A stretch of 13,139 bases of DNA from Verrucomicrobia bacterium UBA673. GTDB taxonomy: Bacteria; Verrucomicrobiota; Verrucomicrobiia; Limisphaerales; UBA1096. The notes beneath the pieces are model-generated. The model did no database searches, was not told the DNA's origin, and worked only from the letters and a program-made list of their open reading frames with translations. Below are positions 1 to 6,127 of this stretch, one piece after another. The DNA lies in the NCBI GenBank assembly GCA_002299785.1, contig DBNL01000164.1, forward strand, positions 1 to 13,139. The letters are read 5' to 3'. Numbering within the stretch: position 1 is the first letter of the stretch; each line of letters opens with the position of its first letter. The translations under genes were made by a program, and so were the position numbers.

Positions 1-465
1 CTGGCATTCTCCGGCTGCGTGTTGGTGGTCAGTCACGACCGTTATTTTCTAAACCGGGTCTGCACAGGTATTATCGCGTTCGAAGGCGACGGACAGGTTG
101 CATACAACGAGGGCGACTACGAGTACTACCGCGAAAAATTTGCCACGCGTAAAAAGCGCTTGACCAAGCCGCCAGTAGCCACCCAGGCCAATGCCGAATC
201 AAGCAGTGCACCCGAGGCCAAGCCGCGCAAGATGACTTGGAAAGAGAAAGCCGAACTCGAAGGCATGGAGGCGGCAATCCTCAAAGATGAAGAGTCAGTG
301 GCCCGGATCGAGAGCCTGTTCGCCGACCCGGAGTTTCACTCGAAGCACGGTGCGAAAACCATTGAACTGACCAGTGAACTGGAGACTGCAAAAAAACAGA
401 GCGCCGCACTTTATGCGCGTTGGGAGGAACTTGAAGCGCTCCGGGCTGCAAACGAAAAGTCCTGA
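1..465 (+). CDS. uup: ABC-F family ATPase, Uup-like, C-terminal part (5' end outside window)
   Basis: This is the C-terminal end of a duplicated-ATPase ABC-F protein. These are soluble, ribosome-associated ATPases, and the Uup branch is linked to ribosome function and to DNA transposon excision. The frame is open to base 1 and reads LAFSGC before VLVVSHDRYFLNRV. That places the H-loop (switch) histidine of the second ATPase domain about ten residues from the edge. The segment IIAFEGDGQVAYNEGDYEYY that follows is the usual ABC-F ending of this domain. A basic, low-complexity linker comes next, then a charged helical region (RKMTWKEKAELEGMEAAI to RWEELEALRA) matching the coiled-coil C-terminal domain of Uup. 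An apparent GTG start at 19 lies inside the conserved ATPase fold and is not a real start. The linker contains a degenerate copy of the window's palindrome at 158-169. The gene converges on the HU-like gene, and its stop codon lies inside the shared terminator hairpin. Uup rather than EttA is inferred from the coiled-coil tail. Confidence 0.85.
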   Translation: MAFSGCVLVVSHDRYFLNRVCTGIIAFEGDGQVAYNEGDYEYYREKFATRKKRLTKPPVATQANAESSSAPEAKPRKMTWKEKAELEGMEAAILKDEESVARIESLFADPEFHSKHGAKTIELTSELETAKKQSAALYARWEELEALRAANEKS

Positions 466-480
466 GCGTTACTCAGGACT
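458..480. terminator. bidirectional intrinsic terminator between convergent uup and HU-like genes
   Basis: The arms AGTCCTGAG (458-466) and CTCAGGACT (472-480) form a perfect 9-bp stem with a 5-base loop. Read on the minus strand, the stem is followed at once by TTTCGTTT, so it fits an intrinsic terminator for the HU-like gene that stops at 505. On the plus strand there is an A-run before the stem (455-458) but no T-run after it, so termination of uup would be weaker. The uup stop codon (463-465) is inside the left arm. Confidence 0.72.
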
Positions 481-504
481 GAAGCCAGCACCGGGTTCGG
501 AGGC

Positions 505-849
505 CTAAGGGTTTTCGGTCTCGATTGGGGAAGCCTCCAACTGATTCTTCATCTCCTTGCCCGAGCGGAACTTAACAACCTTGCGCGCAGGGATACGGAT
601 ATCAACAGTTGGATCCTTGGGATTACGCCCGATGCGTTCCTTACGAACCTCAATCTTGAAGACCCCAAAGTTACGCAACTCCACTGGACTGCCATTTACC
701 AGAGCATCGCGTATGGCGTCGAGTGTCTGGGATATCACTTCTGCGACTTGTGCCTGATGAAGTTTGATATCCGGCTTGAGGGCTAGACGTACTCGAGTCG
801 CCAAGTCCCGCTTGGTGACGGTGCTCTTTTCATTGTCGATGGTGTTCAT
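505..849 (-). CDS. HU/IHF-family nucleoid DNA-binding protein
   Basis: A small basic protein of 114 residues that bends DNA and compacts the nucleoid, working as a homo- or heterodimer. Residues about 13-50 form the helical dimerisation part (RDLATRVRLAL to QTLDAIRDALVNG). VELRNFGVFKIEVRKERIGRNPK opens the beta-sheet and leads into the DNA-binding arm with the RNPK..T..I..R signature, followed by ARKVVKFRSGKEMKN. About 12 extra residues at each end flank the roughly 90-residue core, and the acidic tail (SPIETENP) is not part of the fold. The ATG at 849 has no Shine-Dalgarno; the bases before it on the coding strand are pyrimidine-rich. The gene appears to stand alone, with its own candidate promoter upstream and a terminator hairpin after the stop. 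Whether it is closer to HU or to an IHF subunit cannot be settled by eye, so no symbol is given. Confidence 0.92.
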   Translation of the reverse strand: MNTIDNEKSTVTKRDLATRVRLALKPDIKLHQAQVAEVISQTLDAIRDALVNGSPVELRNFGVFKIEVRKERIGRNPKDPTVDIRIPARKVVKFRSGKEMKNQLEASPIETENP

Positions 850-881
850 AAGCGGAGGGTTAGGCCGACCAATCGCTGAAG

Positions 882-930
882 ATTTTAGGTACGCCTAAGG
901 CAGCGCTTCGTCAAGCCTATTTTTTAAAAA
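882..930 (-). promoter_or_regulatory. candidate promoter of the HU-like gene with AT-rich upstream element
   Basis: Reading the minus strand toward the HU-like gene, an A/T tract (TTTTTAAAAAAT, 929-918) is followed by TTGACG at 914-909, a 17-base spacer, and TACCTA at 891-886. The -35 is a 5/6 match to the sigma-70 consensus but the -10 is weak. The A/T tract is where an UP element would sit. A short inverted repeat, TTAGG (885-889) and CCTAA (894-898), covers the -10 and could be a regulator site. Transcription would start about 30 bases before the ATG. Confidence 0.4.
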
Positions 931-959
931 CATCACTAAACGCAACGACGTTAACTTCC

Positions 960-982
960 GCTTGGACAAGCTCTTGGCCAAG
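960..982. repeat. two adjacent copies of the TTGGCCAA palindrome
   Basis: GCTTGGACAAGC (960-971, one central mismatch) is followed after one base by CTTGGCCAAG (973-982, perfect). They lie 10 bases beyond the DUF1501 stop, between that gene and the HU promoter. The outer arms can also pair with each other, but no T-run follows on the minus strand, so this is not a standard intrinsic terminator. Confidence 0.75.
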
Positions 983-991
983 TACTGACCC

Positions 992-2413
992 CTAAGCGAC
1001 GATGGATTTGATGACGTGAGCCTCATCCTCAACGCCTGTCAACCGGGCATCCAAACCCTGAAAACGATATGTAAACCTTTTGGAATCAATACCTAGCAAA
1101 TGAAGCATGGTTGCGTGGAGATCCCGCACATGGACTCGATCCTTGGTGGCGTTATAGCCCAGTTCATCCGTCTCGCCGTGGGTGATGCCCCCCTTGATTC
1201 CGCCCCCTGCGAGCCACATCGAAAAAGCCCTAATATGGTGATCCCGGCCGGCCGTGGAGCCTTTCCCCTGAAACATCGGTGTCCGGCCAAACTCGCCGCC
1301 CCAGATCACCAGCGTGTCGTCAAGCATGCCGCGCGCTTTCAAATCCTTCACCAGTACCGCGCTTGGGTGGTCGCAGAGGCCGCTGCAAATTTTCATGTAT
1401 CGCTCCAGGTCGCCGTGATGATCCCAACCGCGATGGTAAAGGTGAATGAAGCGCGTGCCCCGCTCAGCCAACCGCCGGGCGAGCAGACAATTGGCGGCGA
1501 ACGATCCGTCCATCCCTTTGACACCATATGTATCGAGCACGTGCTCCGGCTCGCCCGAAAAGTCCATCAACTCTGGCACGCTAGCCTGCATGCGAAACGC
1601 CAGCTCGTACTGGGCGATGCGCGTGTCGATCTCCGGATTGGCGACTCTCTCGTTGCGTAGGCGATTGAGTTTGCCAATCGTCTCGACAAAGCCGCGCTGC
1701 TGTTCGCGATTCACCCCGGGCGCTGACCTGACATAGTGCACCGGGTCACCCTGGGAGAAAAACTGAACGCCCTGGTGGCGGCTCGGTAAAAAACCGGCCC
1801 CCCATTGTCGCGATGAGATCGGCTGCGGGTTGCGGCCGCCCTCGCTAGTCAGTACCACAAATCCCGGCAAATCCTCGTTCAGCGATCCAAGGCCGTATGT
1901 CACCCAAGCGCCCATACTCGGCCGCCCGGAGATGGACGTCCCTGTGTTCATTACCGTGTGCGCCGGGTCGTGGTTGATCTGGTCGGTGTGCATCGAGCGC
2001 ACGATCGCTATGTCATCGGCGATGCCGGCAATGCGGGGCAGCATGTCTGAAATCTGCTGGCCCGACTGCCCATGACGGCGAAACGGAAACAACGGGCCAA
2101 GGCACTTGAGTTTTGTGTTTTGCAACTGGGCAATCGGCTGGCCTTTTGTGAACGACTCCGGCATCGGCTGGCCATCAAGTCGCGCCAGTTCCGGTTTGTA
2201 ATCAAACGTTTCCAAGTGAGACGGCCCGCCGGCCATGCAGAGAAAAATCACCCGCTTGGCTTTGGCTGCAAGATGCGGCAGCCCCGGCAAACCGCCGATG
2301 GAATTCGGCCCACTCGCTGCGCTGAGCCAGTCCGCCTTAGCTAAGCTGGCCAAGGCGGTGGTACCTAAGCCAAACGATGCTCGGCTCAGAAACGAGCGCC
2401 GGTTTACCTGCAT
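992..2413 (-). CDS. DUF1501 protein with Tat signal (alkaline phosphatase/sulfatase-like fold)
   Basis: A 473-residue member of the DUF1501 family, which is greatly expanded in Planctomycetes and Verrucomicrobia and belongs to the alkaline phosphatase/sulfatase superfamily; its substrate is unknown. The N-terminus NRRSFLSRASFGLGTTALA carries a twin-arginine export signal (Arg5-Arg6), so the protein is probably exported already folded. KRVIFLCMAGGPSHLETFDYKP (about 53-74) is the typical N-terminal strand and first metal-site region. HTDQINHDPAH (about 141-151), WGGEFGRTP (about 369-377) and GRDHH (about 387-391) are the conserved family motifs, and the last two are likely metal or active-site residues. 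The ATG at 2413 follows an A-rich stretch with no Shine-Dalgarno and lies 27 bases after the DUF1549/DUF1553 stop. That spacing fits one transcript, and this gene pairing is recurrent in PVC genomes. The signal-peptide codons contain a hairpin-forming copy of the window's palindrome (2332-2358). Enzymatic activity is not demonstrated for the family. Confidence 0.93.
   Translation of the reverse strand: MQVNRRSFLSRASFGLGTTALASLAKADWLSAASGPNSIGGLPGLPHLAAKAKRVIFLCMAGGPSHLETFDYKPELARLDGQPMPESFTKGQPIAQLQNTKLKCLGPLFPFRRHGQSGQQISDMLPRIAGIADDIAIVRSMHTDQINHDPAHTVMNTGTSISGRPSMGAWVTYGLGSLNEDLPGFVVLTSEGGRNPQPISSRQWGAGFLPSRHQGVQFFSQGDPVHYVRSAPGVNREQQRGFVETIGKLNRLRNERVANPEIDTRIAQYELAFRMQASVPELMDFSGEPEHVLDTYGVKGMDGSFAANCLLARRLAERGTRFIHLYHRGWDHHGDLERYMKICSGLCDHPSAVLVKDLKARGMLDDTLVIWGGEFGRTPMFQGKGSTAGRDHHIRAFSMWLAGGGIKGGITHGETDELGYNATKDRVHVRDLHATMLHLLGIDSKRFTYRFQGLDARLTGVEDEAHVIKSIVA
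2332..2358. repeat. hairpin with degenerate palindrome copies in the DUF1501 signal-peptide region
   Basis: Arms CCGCCTT (2332-2338) and AAGGCGG (2352-2358) enclose a perfect CTTAGCTAAG palindrome (2336-2345) and a CTGGCCAAG half-copy. On the coding strand this encodes ALASLAKAD of the Tat signal region, so LAK is again the reading. Confidence 0.5.
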
Positions 2414-2440
2414 AATTTTTTTTGTAGAGAGGGTTGCATG

Positions 2441-4690
2441 TCAGTTTCGGGTGATGGTTTCGCTAAGGTTGAGTAGCGTCTGGCCAAGCACAGTCCACGC
2501 AGCGGTCTCCGGCTTGGCTATGTCGACGGGTAATCTCAGCATGCCGACGGCGAGCAACTTGTCGGCTGCCTTTGCGTCGGCCTGGTAGCGTTTACGTGTT
2601 TCGACAAGAAACGCCCTGGCTACGTTTAGTTCCTTACCGCTCGGTTCGCGGCCGAGCGCTGTTTGCCACGCCCAAGCCAGGCGCTGCTGATCGGTGGCCC
2701 CGGCCTCATTAATGATGCGAAGTGCGAAGCCCTTGGCCGCCTCGACAAATGTAGGATCGTTCATCAGCGTGAGCGCGGCCAGCGGCGTGTTACTAACCGG
2801 GCGCTGCGCGGTACACTCCTCGCGCGTTGGCGCGTCGAACGCGCGTAACATCGGGTGCAGAAACTGTCGCTGCCAATGCACGTACACGCCTCGCCGATAC
2901 TGGTTAGAATTCATATCGGCAGAGTACTTGCGCTTAGGAAAATTCATCGGCGAGTAGTAGCCGGTCGGCTGATAAGGCTTGGCCACCTTGCCTCCCATTT
3001 GGTTGTTCAACAGCCCACCGACTGCCAGTGCGTTGTCGCGGATGGTCTCAGCCTGCAGCCGGAAGCGACCCTGCCTCATGAAGAGCCGGTTCTCCGGATC
3101 GTGTTCACGCAACCGCGGACTGACGAGTGAAGACTGGCGATATGCGCTGGATGTGACGATGAGCCGGACGATATGCTTGATGTCCCAGTCGCTCTCGACG
3201 AACTCGACGGCAAGCCAGTCGAGCAACCTTGGATGCGTTGGCCACTCGCCTTGTGAGCCGGTATCGTCGAGAGTGCTCGAAAGACCGGAACCGAAAAGAA
3301 GATACCAGAGGCGGTTCACGAACACGCGCGCCGTCAGTGGATTGTCGGCGGACGTCAACCACTCGGCCAAGTGAAGCCGGTTCGCGCGGCTACCGTTTTT
3401 CAACACAGGCAGGAAGTGCGGCACGGCTGGCTCGACTATTTCGCCGGAATCATCCATCCAATTGCCGCGAGGCAGCACGCGGATCGTGCGCGGCTTGATT
3501 CGGCCAGTAACCATGGTCCGCGTGAGCTTGGCCTGCGCGACACCCAGCGGCGAGACGACCTGCAACTCCGGCTCGCGCTTGGTGGGGAGCGTATTGGTGC
3601 CGCTGAAGGTCTTATCGTCATTCACATCGGCAAAAAACGCAGCTAGGCTATAAAAATCCTTCTGTGTAAAAGGATCGTACTTGTGATCGTGGCACTCACT
3701 GCAGCCCATCGTTGCCCCGAGCCAGGCGTTGGAAACATTGCGCACGCGGTCGGCCGAGTACTTGGCGAGGTACTCCTTTTTTTGCACGCCGCCCTCGTGC
3801 GAAGTCTGCAACAGGCGATTGTATCCGCTGGCAATTTTTTGGTTCACCGTCGCGTTGGGCAACAGGTCGCCGGCGAGTTGCTCGGCGGTGAACTGGTCGA
3901 ACGGCAGATTGTCGTTGAACGCCTTGATGACCCAGTCGCGGTACGGAGTAATCGCGTGATCCTGGTCGCCGTGGTAGCCGACTGTGTCGGCGTAACGGAC
4001 GAGGTCGAGCCAATACGTCGCCAAACGCTCGCCAAATCGCGGCGACGCGAGTAACTCGTCCACCACCCGAGCGTACTCCTCCGAGGAAGTGTCGCTGGCC
4101 AAGCGCTTAGCCAAGTGAGGCGACGGCGGCAGGCCAATGAGGTCGAAGTGCAATCGGCGAGCCAAGGTGGCCGCATCGGCTTCGGGAGAAATCGAGAGGT
4201 TTGCGCTCTCGATTCGCGCGAGGATGAACCGGTCGATCGCGCCCCTTGGCCATGCGCGGTCACTGACAGTCGGCATCGTCGGACGCTTGGGCGGGATGTA
4301 CGCCCAGTGCGCCTCGTACTCGCCGCCTTCTGCGATCCACTCGCGGAACAGTTTCTTTTCGTCGTCGCTGAGTGTCTTGCCGGTATCGGGCGGCGGCATC
4401 AGGTAGTCCTCATCGCCCGTGGTAATGCGGGAAATCAACTCGCTATTGCCCGGAGCGCCGGGTACCACCGCCGCATAACCGCCGAGATCAATCAGCGCGC
4501 CCTCGAGGGTGTCCAGGCGCAAATCAGCCTTGCGATTGCTGGCATCCGGGCCGTGGCACTTGAAACATTTGTCAGAGAGAATCGGGCGGATATCGCGATT
4601 GAACCGAACCTCACCGGCACCCGCTACGCAGGAGGTAAGGGCCAGGGCCAATAAAATTCGGCGGAACCATCTGCAAGTCGTGTTGTTCAT
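2441..4690 (-). CDS. PSCyt1-DUF1549-DUF1553 protein (Planctomycete cytochrome C family)
   Basis: A 749-residue exported protein of the PVC-specific family combining a cytochrome c-like module (PSCyt1) with DUF1549 (PSCyt2) and DUF1553 (PSD1). Its function is unknown but it is thought to act outside the cytoplasm, possibly with the co-transcribed DUF1501 protein. Using the ATG at 4690, a short basic stretch and hydrophobic helix (RRILLALALTSCVAGAGE) form a signal peptide. LTSC (18-21) fits a lipobox, so it may be a lipoprotein. CFKCH (42-46) is the heme c motif, with LMPPP (Met98) as probable axial ligand. DUF1549 spans about 140-345 and contains a second CxxCH, CSECH (330-334), which is common in the family. 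DUF1553 spans about 430-725. The segment between the two is short, with no room for the LamG-like insert some relatives carry. A GTG at 4732 would add 14 residues, but the ATG gives a cleaner signal peptide. No Shine-Dalgarno is visible at either. This is the first gene of the operon. Confidence 0.93.
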   Translation of the reverse strand: MNNTTCRWFRRILLALALTSCVAGAGEVRFNRDIRPILSDKCFKCHGPDASNRKADLRLDTLEGALIDLGGYAAVVPGAPGNSELISRITTGDEDYLMPPPDTGKTLSDDEKKLFREWIAEGGEYEAHWAYIPPKRPTMPTVSDRAWPRGAIDRFILARIESANLSISPEADAATLARRLHFDLIGLPPSPHLAKRLASDTSSEEYARVVDELLASPRFGERLATYWLDLVRYADTVGYHGDQDHAITPYRDWVIKAFNDNLPFDQFTAEQLAGDLLPNATVNQKIASGYNRLLQTSHEGGVQKKEYLAKYSADRVRNVSNAWLGATMGCSECHDHKYDPFTQKDFYSLAAFFADVNDDKTFSGTNTLPTKREPELQVVSPLGVAQAKLTRTMVTGRIKPRTIRVLPRGNWMDDSGEIVEPAVPHFLPVLKNGSRANRLHLAEWLTSADNPLTARVFVNRLWYLLFGSGLSSTLDDTGSQGEWPTHPRLLDWLAVEFVESDWDIKHIVRLIVTSSAYRQSSLVSPRLREHDPENRLFMRQGRFRLQAETIRDNALAVGGLLNNQMGGKVAKPYQPTGYYSPMNFPKRKYSADMNSNQYRRGVYVHWQRQFLHPMLRAFDAPTREECTAQRPVSNTPLAALTLMNDPTFVEAAKGFALRIINEAGATDQQRLAWAWQTALGREPSGKELNVARAFLVETRKRYQADAKAADKLLAVGMLRLPVDIAKPETAAWTVLGQTLLNLSETITRN
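4096..4113. repeat. palindrome copy inside the DUF1549 coding region
   Basis: TGGCCAAGCGCTTAGCCA is self-complementary except for one base pair. It is two overlapping halves of the iterated palindrome joined through GCGC, and a third half continues to 4116. On the coding strand it encodes LAKRLAS, with the LAK frame preserved. Confidence 0.5.
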
Positions 4691-4737
4691 TCGCGCGCCG
4701 GCGACTCTGCCAAAAAAAATGAGATGTGTCACACTTG

Positions 4738-4751
4738 CGCTTGGCTAAGCG
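4738..4751. repeat. TTGGCCAA-type palindrome copy upstream of the DUF1549/DUF1553 operon
   Basis: CGCTTGGCTAAGCG is self-complementary except for one central base pair. It lies about 50 bases upstream of the ATG at 4690, where it would fall in the leader or promoter of the operon. Confidence 0.7.
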
Positions 4752-4758
4752 TTGGTAT

Positions 4759-4787
4759 GGCATTTGCCGAAAAAATGCCGGTTTTTT
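4759..4787 (+). terminator. terminator-like hairpin on the plus strand with no gene in front of it
   Basis: GGCATT (4759-4764) pairs with AATGCC (4774-4779) across a 9-base loop, and after GG comes a run of six T (4782-4787). The shape fits a weak intrinsic terminator read on the plus strand. The only thing upstream in that direction is the antisense strand of the DUF1549/DUF1553 gene, so it could stop antisense transcription. Confidence 0.35.
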
Positions 4788-4908
4788 GTAACCAAAACAG
4801 CATCGACAAACCTTCCCGGCAGTTTGTCAACCGGAAAACCGGGCATAGACTAAAGTCACTTGGCATAGATCCATCCAAGCCGCCCTCGCAGGGTTACTAT
4901 TCCTTCGC

Positions 4909-5005
4909 TCGTCCGCCAGGGTGCAAGCCTGCAAGGGGGTGTCGTGCGGCGGATGATGAACTTCGACCAACTGCCCGCCCTCGGACTCCGGGTTCGAGTG
5001 GGCAG
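4909..5005. ncRNA. candidate structured RNA element: two strong stems in the divergent spacer
   Basis: TCGTCCGCC (4909-4917) pairs with GGCGGATGA (4948-4956) over 9 bp, with one G-U pair if read on the plus strand. The enclosed 30 bases can form small inner stems: AGG/CCT at 4918-4920 and 4928-4930, and GCA/TGC at 4931-4933 and 4945-4947. A second hairpin follows: CTGCCC (4971-4976) with GGGCAG (5000-5005), continuing after a small bulge as CTCGGAC (4980-4986) with GTTCGAG (4992-4998) around the loop TCCGG. This structure sits in a non-coding stretch. It could be a leader element for either neighbour or a small RNA. I do not recognise a known riboswitch, tRNA, SRP RNA or tmRNA, and the strand is undetermined. 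Confidence 0.3.
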
Positions 5006-5208
5006 AGGCACGCATTCACTCACCAACCTCCTTCAATACCTTTTACACCAAGTGGCAGCTGGCAACCTACCAACAGTACAACAAGAAGCCTTTTATCACG
5101 AACGATCACCAGTGACGTAGCACCGGCGAAAACCGCAGGTCCAACATCTCCAATACCCCTTTGACTTTGGGAACTTCGGTTGTAAGACTCGCCTCAACAA
5201 AATTCTCA

Positions 5209-6036
5209 ATGTCCACCAACCTTTCCACTGACCAGATCAACACGTTCCTGGAGAAAGGCTACCTCATCGTACCCCGCCTTTTTGATGCCGAGGAAGCCAG
5301 TATTCTCCATACCGCGGCCAAGGCCGACCAAGCGTTCGAGGATAACGCATACGACCTCGGGGACGGCGAAGGCGGCAAGGCGCAACTCGTGCTCTGGAAC
5401 AAGGCAGGGAAGGATTTGTGGGGCTCGATCGCCCGCTGCGAACGCATCGTCAACGCCATGGAGCAGCTGCTTGATGACGAAGTGTACCATTATCACAGTA
5501 AAATGAGCATCAAGCAACCGCGCACCGGCGGCGCGTGGTCGTGGCATCAGGACTACGGCTATTGGTATCAAAACGGATGCCTTTACCCAGACTTGGCCTC
5601 AGCGTTCATCGCGATCGACCCCAACACAAGGGCCAACGGCTGCATACAGGTGCTCAAAGGCTCACACAAGATGGGCCGCATCGAACACGGCCGTTTTGGT
5701 GACCAGACCGGCGCCGACCCCGAACGCGTGGCCGAGGCGGTCAAGATGTTAGAAACAGTTTATGTGGAACTCGCTCCGGGAGACGTGTTGTTCTTCCACA
5801 GCAACACCCTCCATCGCTCCGACCAGAACACCTCCGAGACCCCCCGCTGGTCGCTGCTCTGCTGCTACAACACGAGGCACAATAATCCGTACAAAAAATC
5901 GCACCATCCATTTTACGAACGACTGGAGAAACTTCCCGATAGTGCGATCAAGGAAATGAGCTTAAAACTGTTCGAGTCGGGCACTGATTTTTGGGATCCC
6001 TCCAACGACAAGACGGTTGGCACCGGTAAGGGATGA
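5209..6036 (+). CDS. PhyH-family Fe(II)/2-oxoglutarate dioxygenase
   Basis: A 275-residue soluble oxygenase of the phytanoyl-CoA dioxygenase family, which uses Fe(II), O2 and 2-oxoglutarate to hydroxylate an organic substrate. The N-terminus (LSTDQINTFLEKGYLIVPRLFDAEEA) is the usual PhyH opening. The iron-binding triad is visible: His113 and Asp115 in WHQDYGYW, and the distal His202 in SNTLHRSDQN. Arg213 in PRWSLLCCYN, eleven residues later, is the likely 2-oxoglutarate carboxylate anchor. IQVLKGSHKMGRIEH (about 147-161) and LAPGDVLFFHS (about 187-197) are also family-typical. I chose the ATG at 5209; extending to a TTG at 5161 would add 16 residues with no family similarity. No Shine-Dalgarno is present. 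The next gene, an oxidoreductase, follows after 91 bases on the same strand. Such pairs are common in PVC genomes and suggest catabolism of a sugar-like or osmolyte-like compound. The substrate cannot be read from the sequence. Confidence 0.92.
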   Translation: MSTNLSTDQINTFLEKGYLIVPRLFDAEEASILHTAAKADQAFEDNAYDLGDGEGGKAQLVLWNKAGKDLWGSIARCERIVNAMEQLLDDEVYHYHSKMSIKQPRTGGAWSWHQDYGYWYQNGCLYPDLASAFIAIDPNTRANGCIQVLKGSHKMGRIEHGRFGDQTGADPERVAEAVKMLETVYVELAPGDVLFFHSNTLHRSDQNTSETPRWSLLCCYNTRHNNPYKKSHHPFYERLEKLPDSAIKEMSLKLFESGTDFWDPSNDKTVGTGKG

Positions 6037-6119
6037 AATCCAAAATCGTAGACAAATTCGAATTTCAAATGACCCAAACACTACAATCGAACCCGTTTCG
6101 GATTTCGAATTTAGGATTT
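6036..6119. repeat. AT-rich nested inverted repeat between the PhyH and Gfo/Idh genes
   Basis: Two nested pairs of arms mirror each other: AAATCC (6036-6041) with GGATTT (6114-6119), and AAATTCG (6054-6060) with CGAATTT (6106-6112). The left inner arm is part of a perfect 12-base palindrome, AAATTCGAATTT (6054-6065). The stretch is built from AAATCC/TTCGAA-like words and is much more AT-rich than its surroundings. It resembles the intergenic 'TTCGAATTTCG' repeats I recall from PVC-group genomes. It could form one large hairpin between the two genes. Confidence 0.5.
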
Positions 6120-6127
6120 AAACCAAA

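Larger units (their letters stand above)
4691..5208. other. divergent intergenic region without a convincing gene
   Basis: About 500 bases separate the minus-strand DUF1549/DUF1553 gene from the plus-strand PhyH gene. It should hold promoters for both. Possible elements are a perfect TTGACA (4830-4825 on the minus strand) without a good -10 partner, and TTGACT (5161-5166, plus) with TAAGAC at 5183-5188, also weak. It carries a copy of the iterated palindrome (4738-4751), a plus-strand terminator-like hairpin (4759-4787) and two strong stems (4909-4956 and 4971-5005). The open frames here (4724-5164 on plus, 4827-5015 on minus) have unnatural composition and resemble nothing I know. Confidence 0.6.

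Noticed and set aside
901..924. Stem-like GCTTCGTCAAGC followed by ATTTTTT on the plus strand, as an intrinsic terminator
   Set aside because: The stem is only four base pairs and no plus-strand gene ends here. The same bases are better explained as the -35 and A/T tract of the HU-like gene's promoter.
1100..1660. A 186-codon plus-strand open frame opposite DUF1501
   Set aside because: It is an antisense shadow of a strongly conserved gene and has no recognisable features.
4115..4654. A 179-codon plus-strand open frame opposite the DUF1549/DUF1553 gene
   Set aside because: It is antisense to the PSCyt1 and DUF1549 domains. GC-rich third positions make such shadows long.
4992..5005. GGTTCGAGT-like stretch resembling a tRNA or tmRNA T-loop (GTTCGAGT at 4992-4999)
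   Set aside because: The bases on either side cannot form a proper 5-bp T-stem, and no acceptor, D or anticodon arms are present. It is instead the right arm of a clear hairpin (4980-4998).
4724..5164. A 146-codon plus-strand open frame across the divergent spacer
   Set aside because: Its composition (many Pro, Ser, Arg, Thr) looks like translated non-coding DNA. It overlaps the start of the DUF1549/DUF1553 gene and crosses a terminator-like hairpin and other stems.
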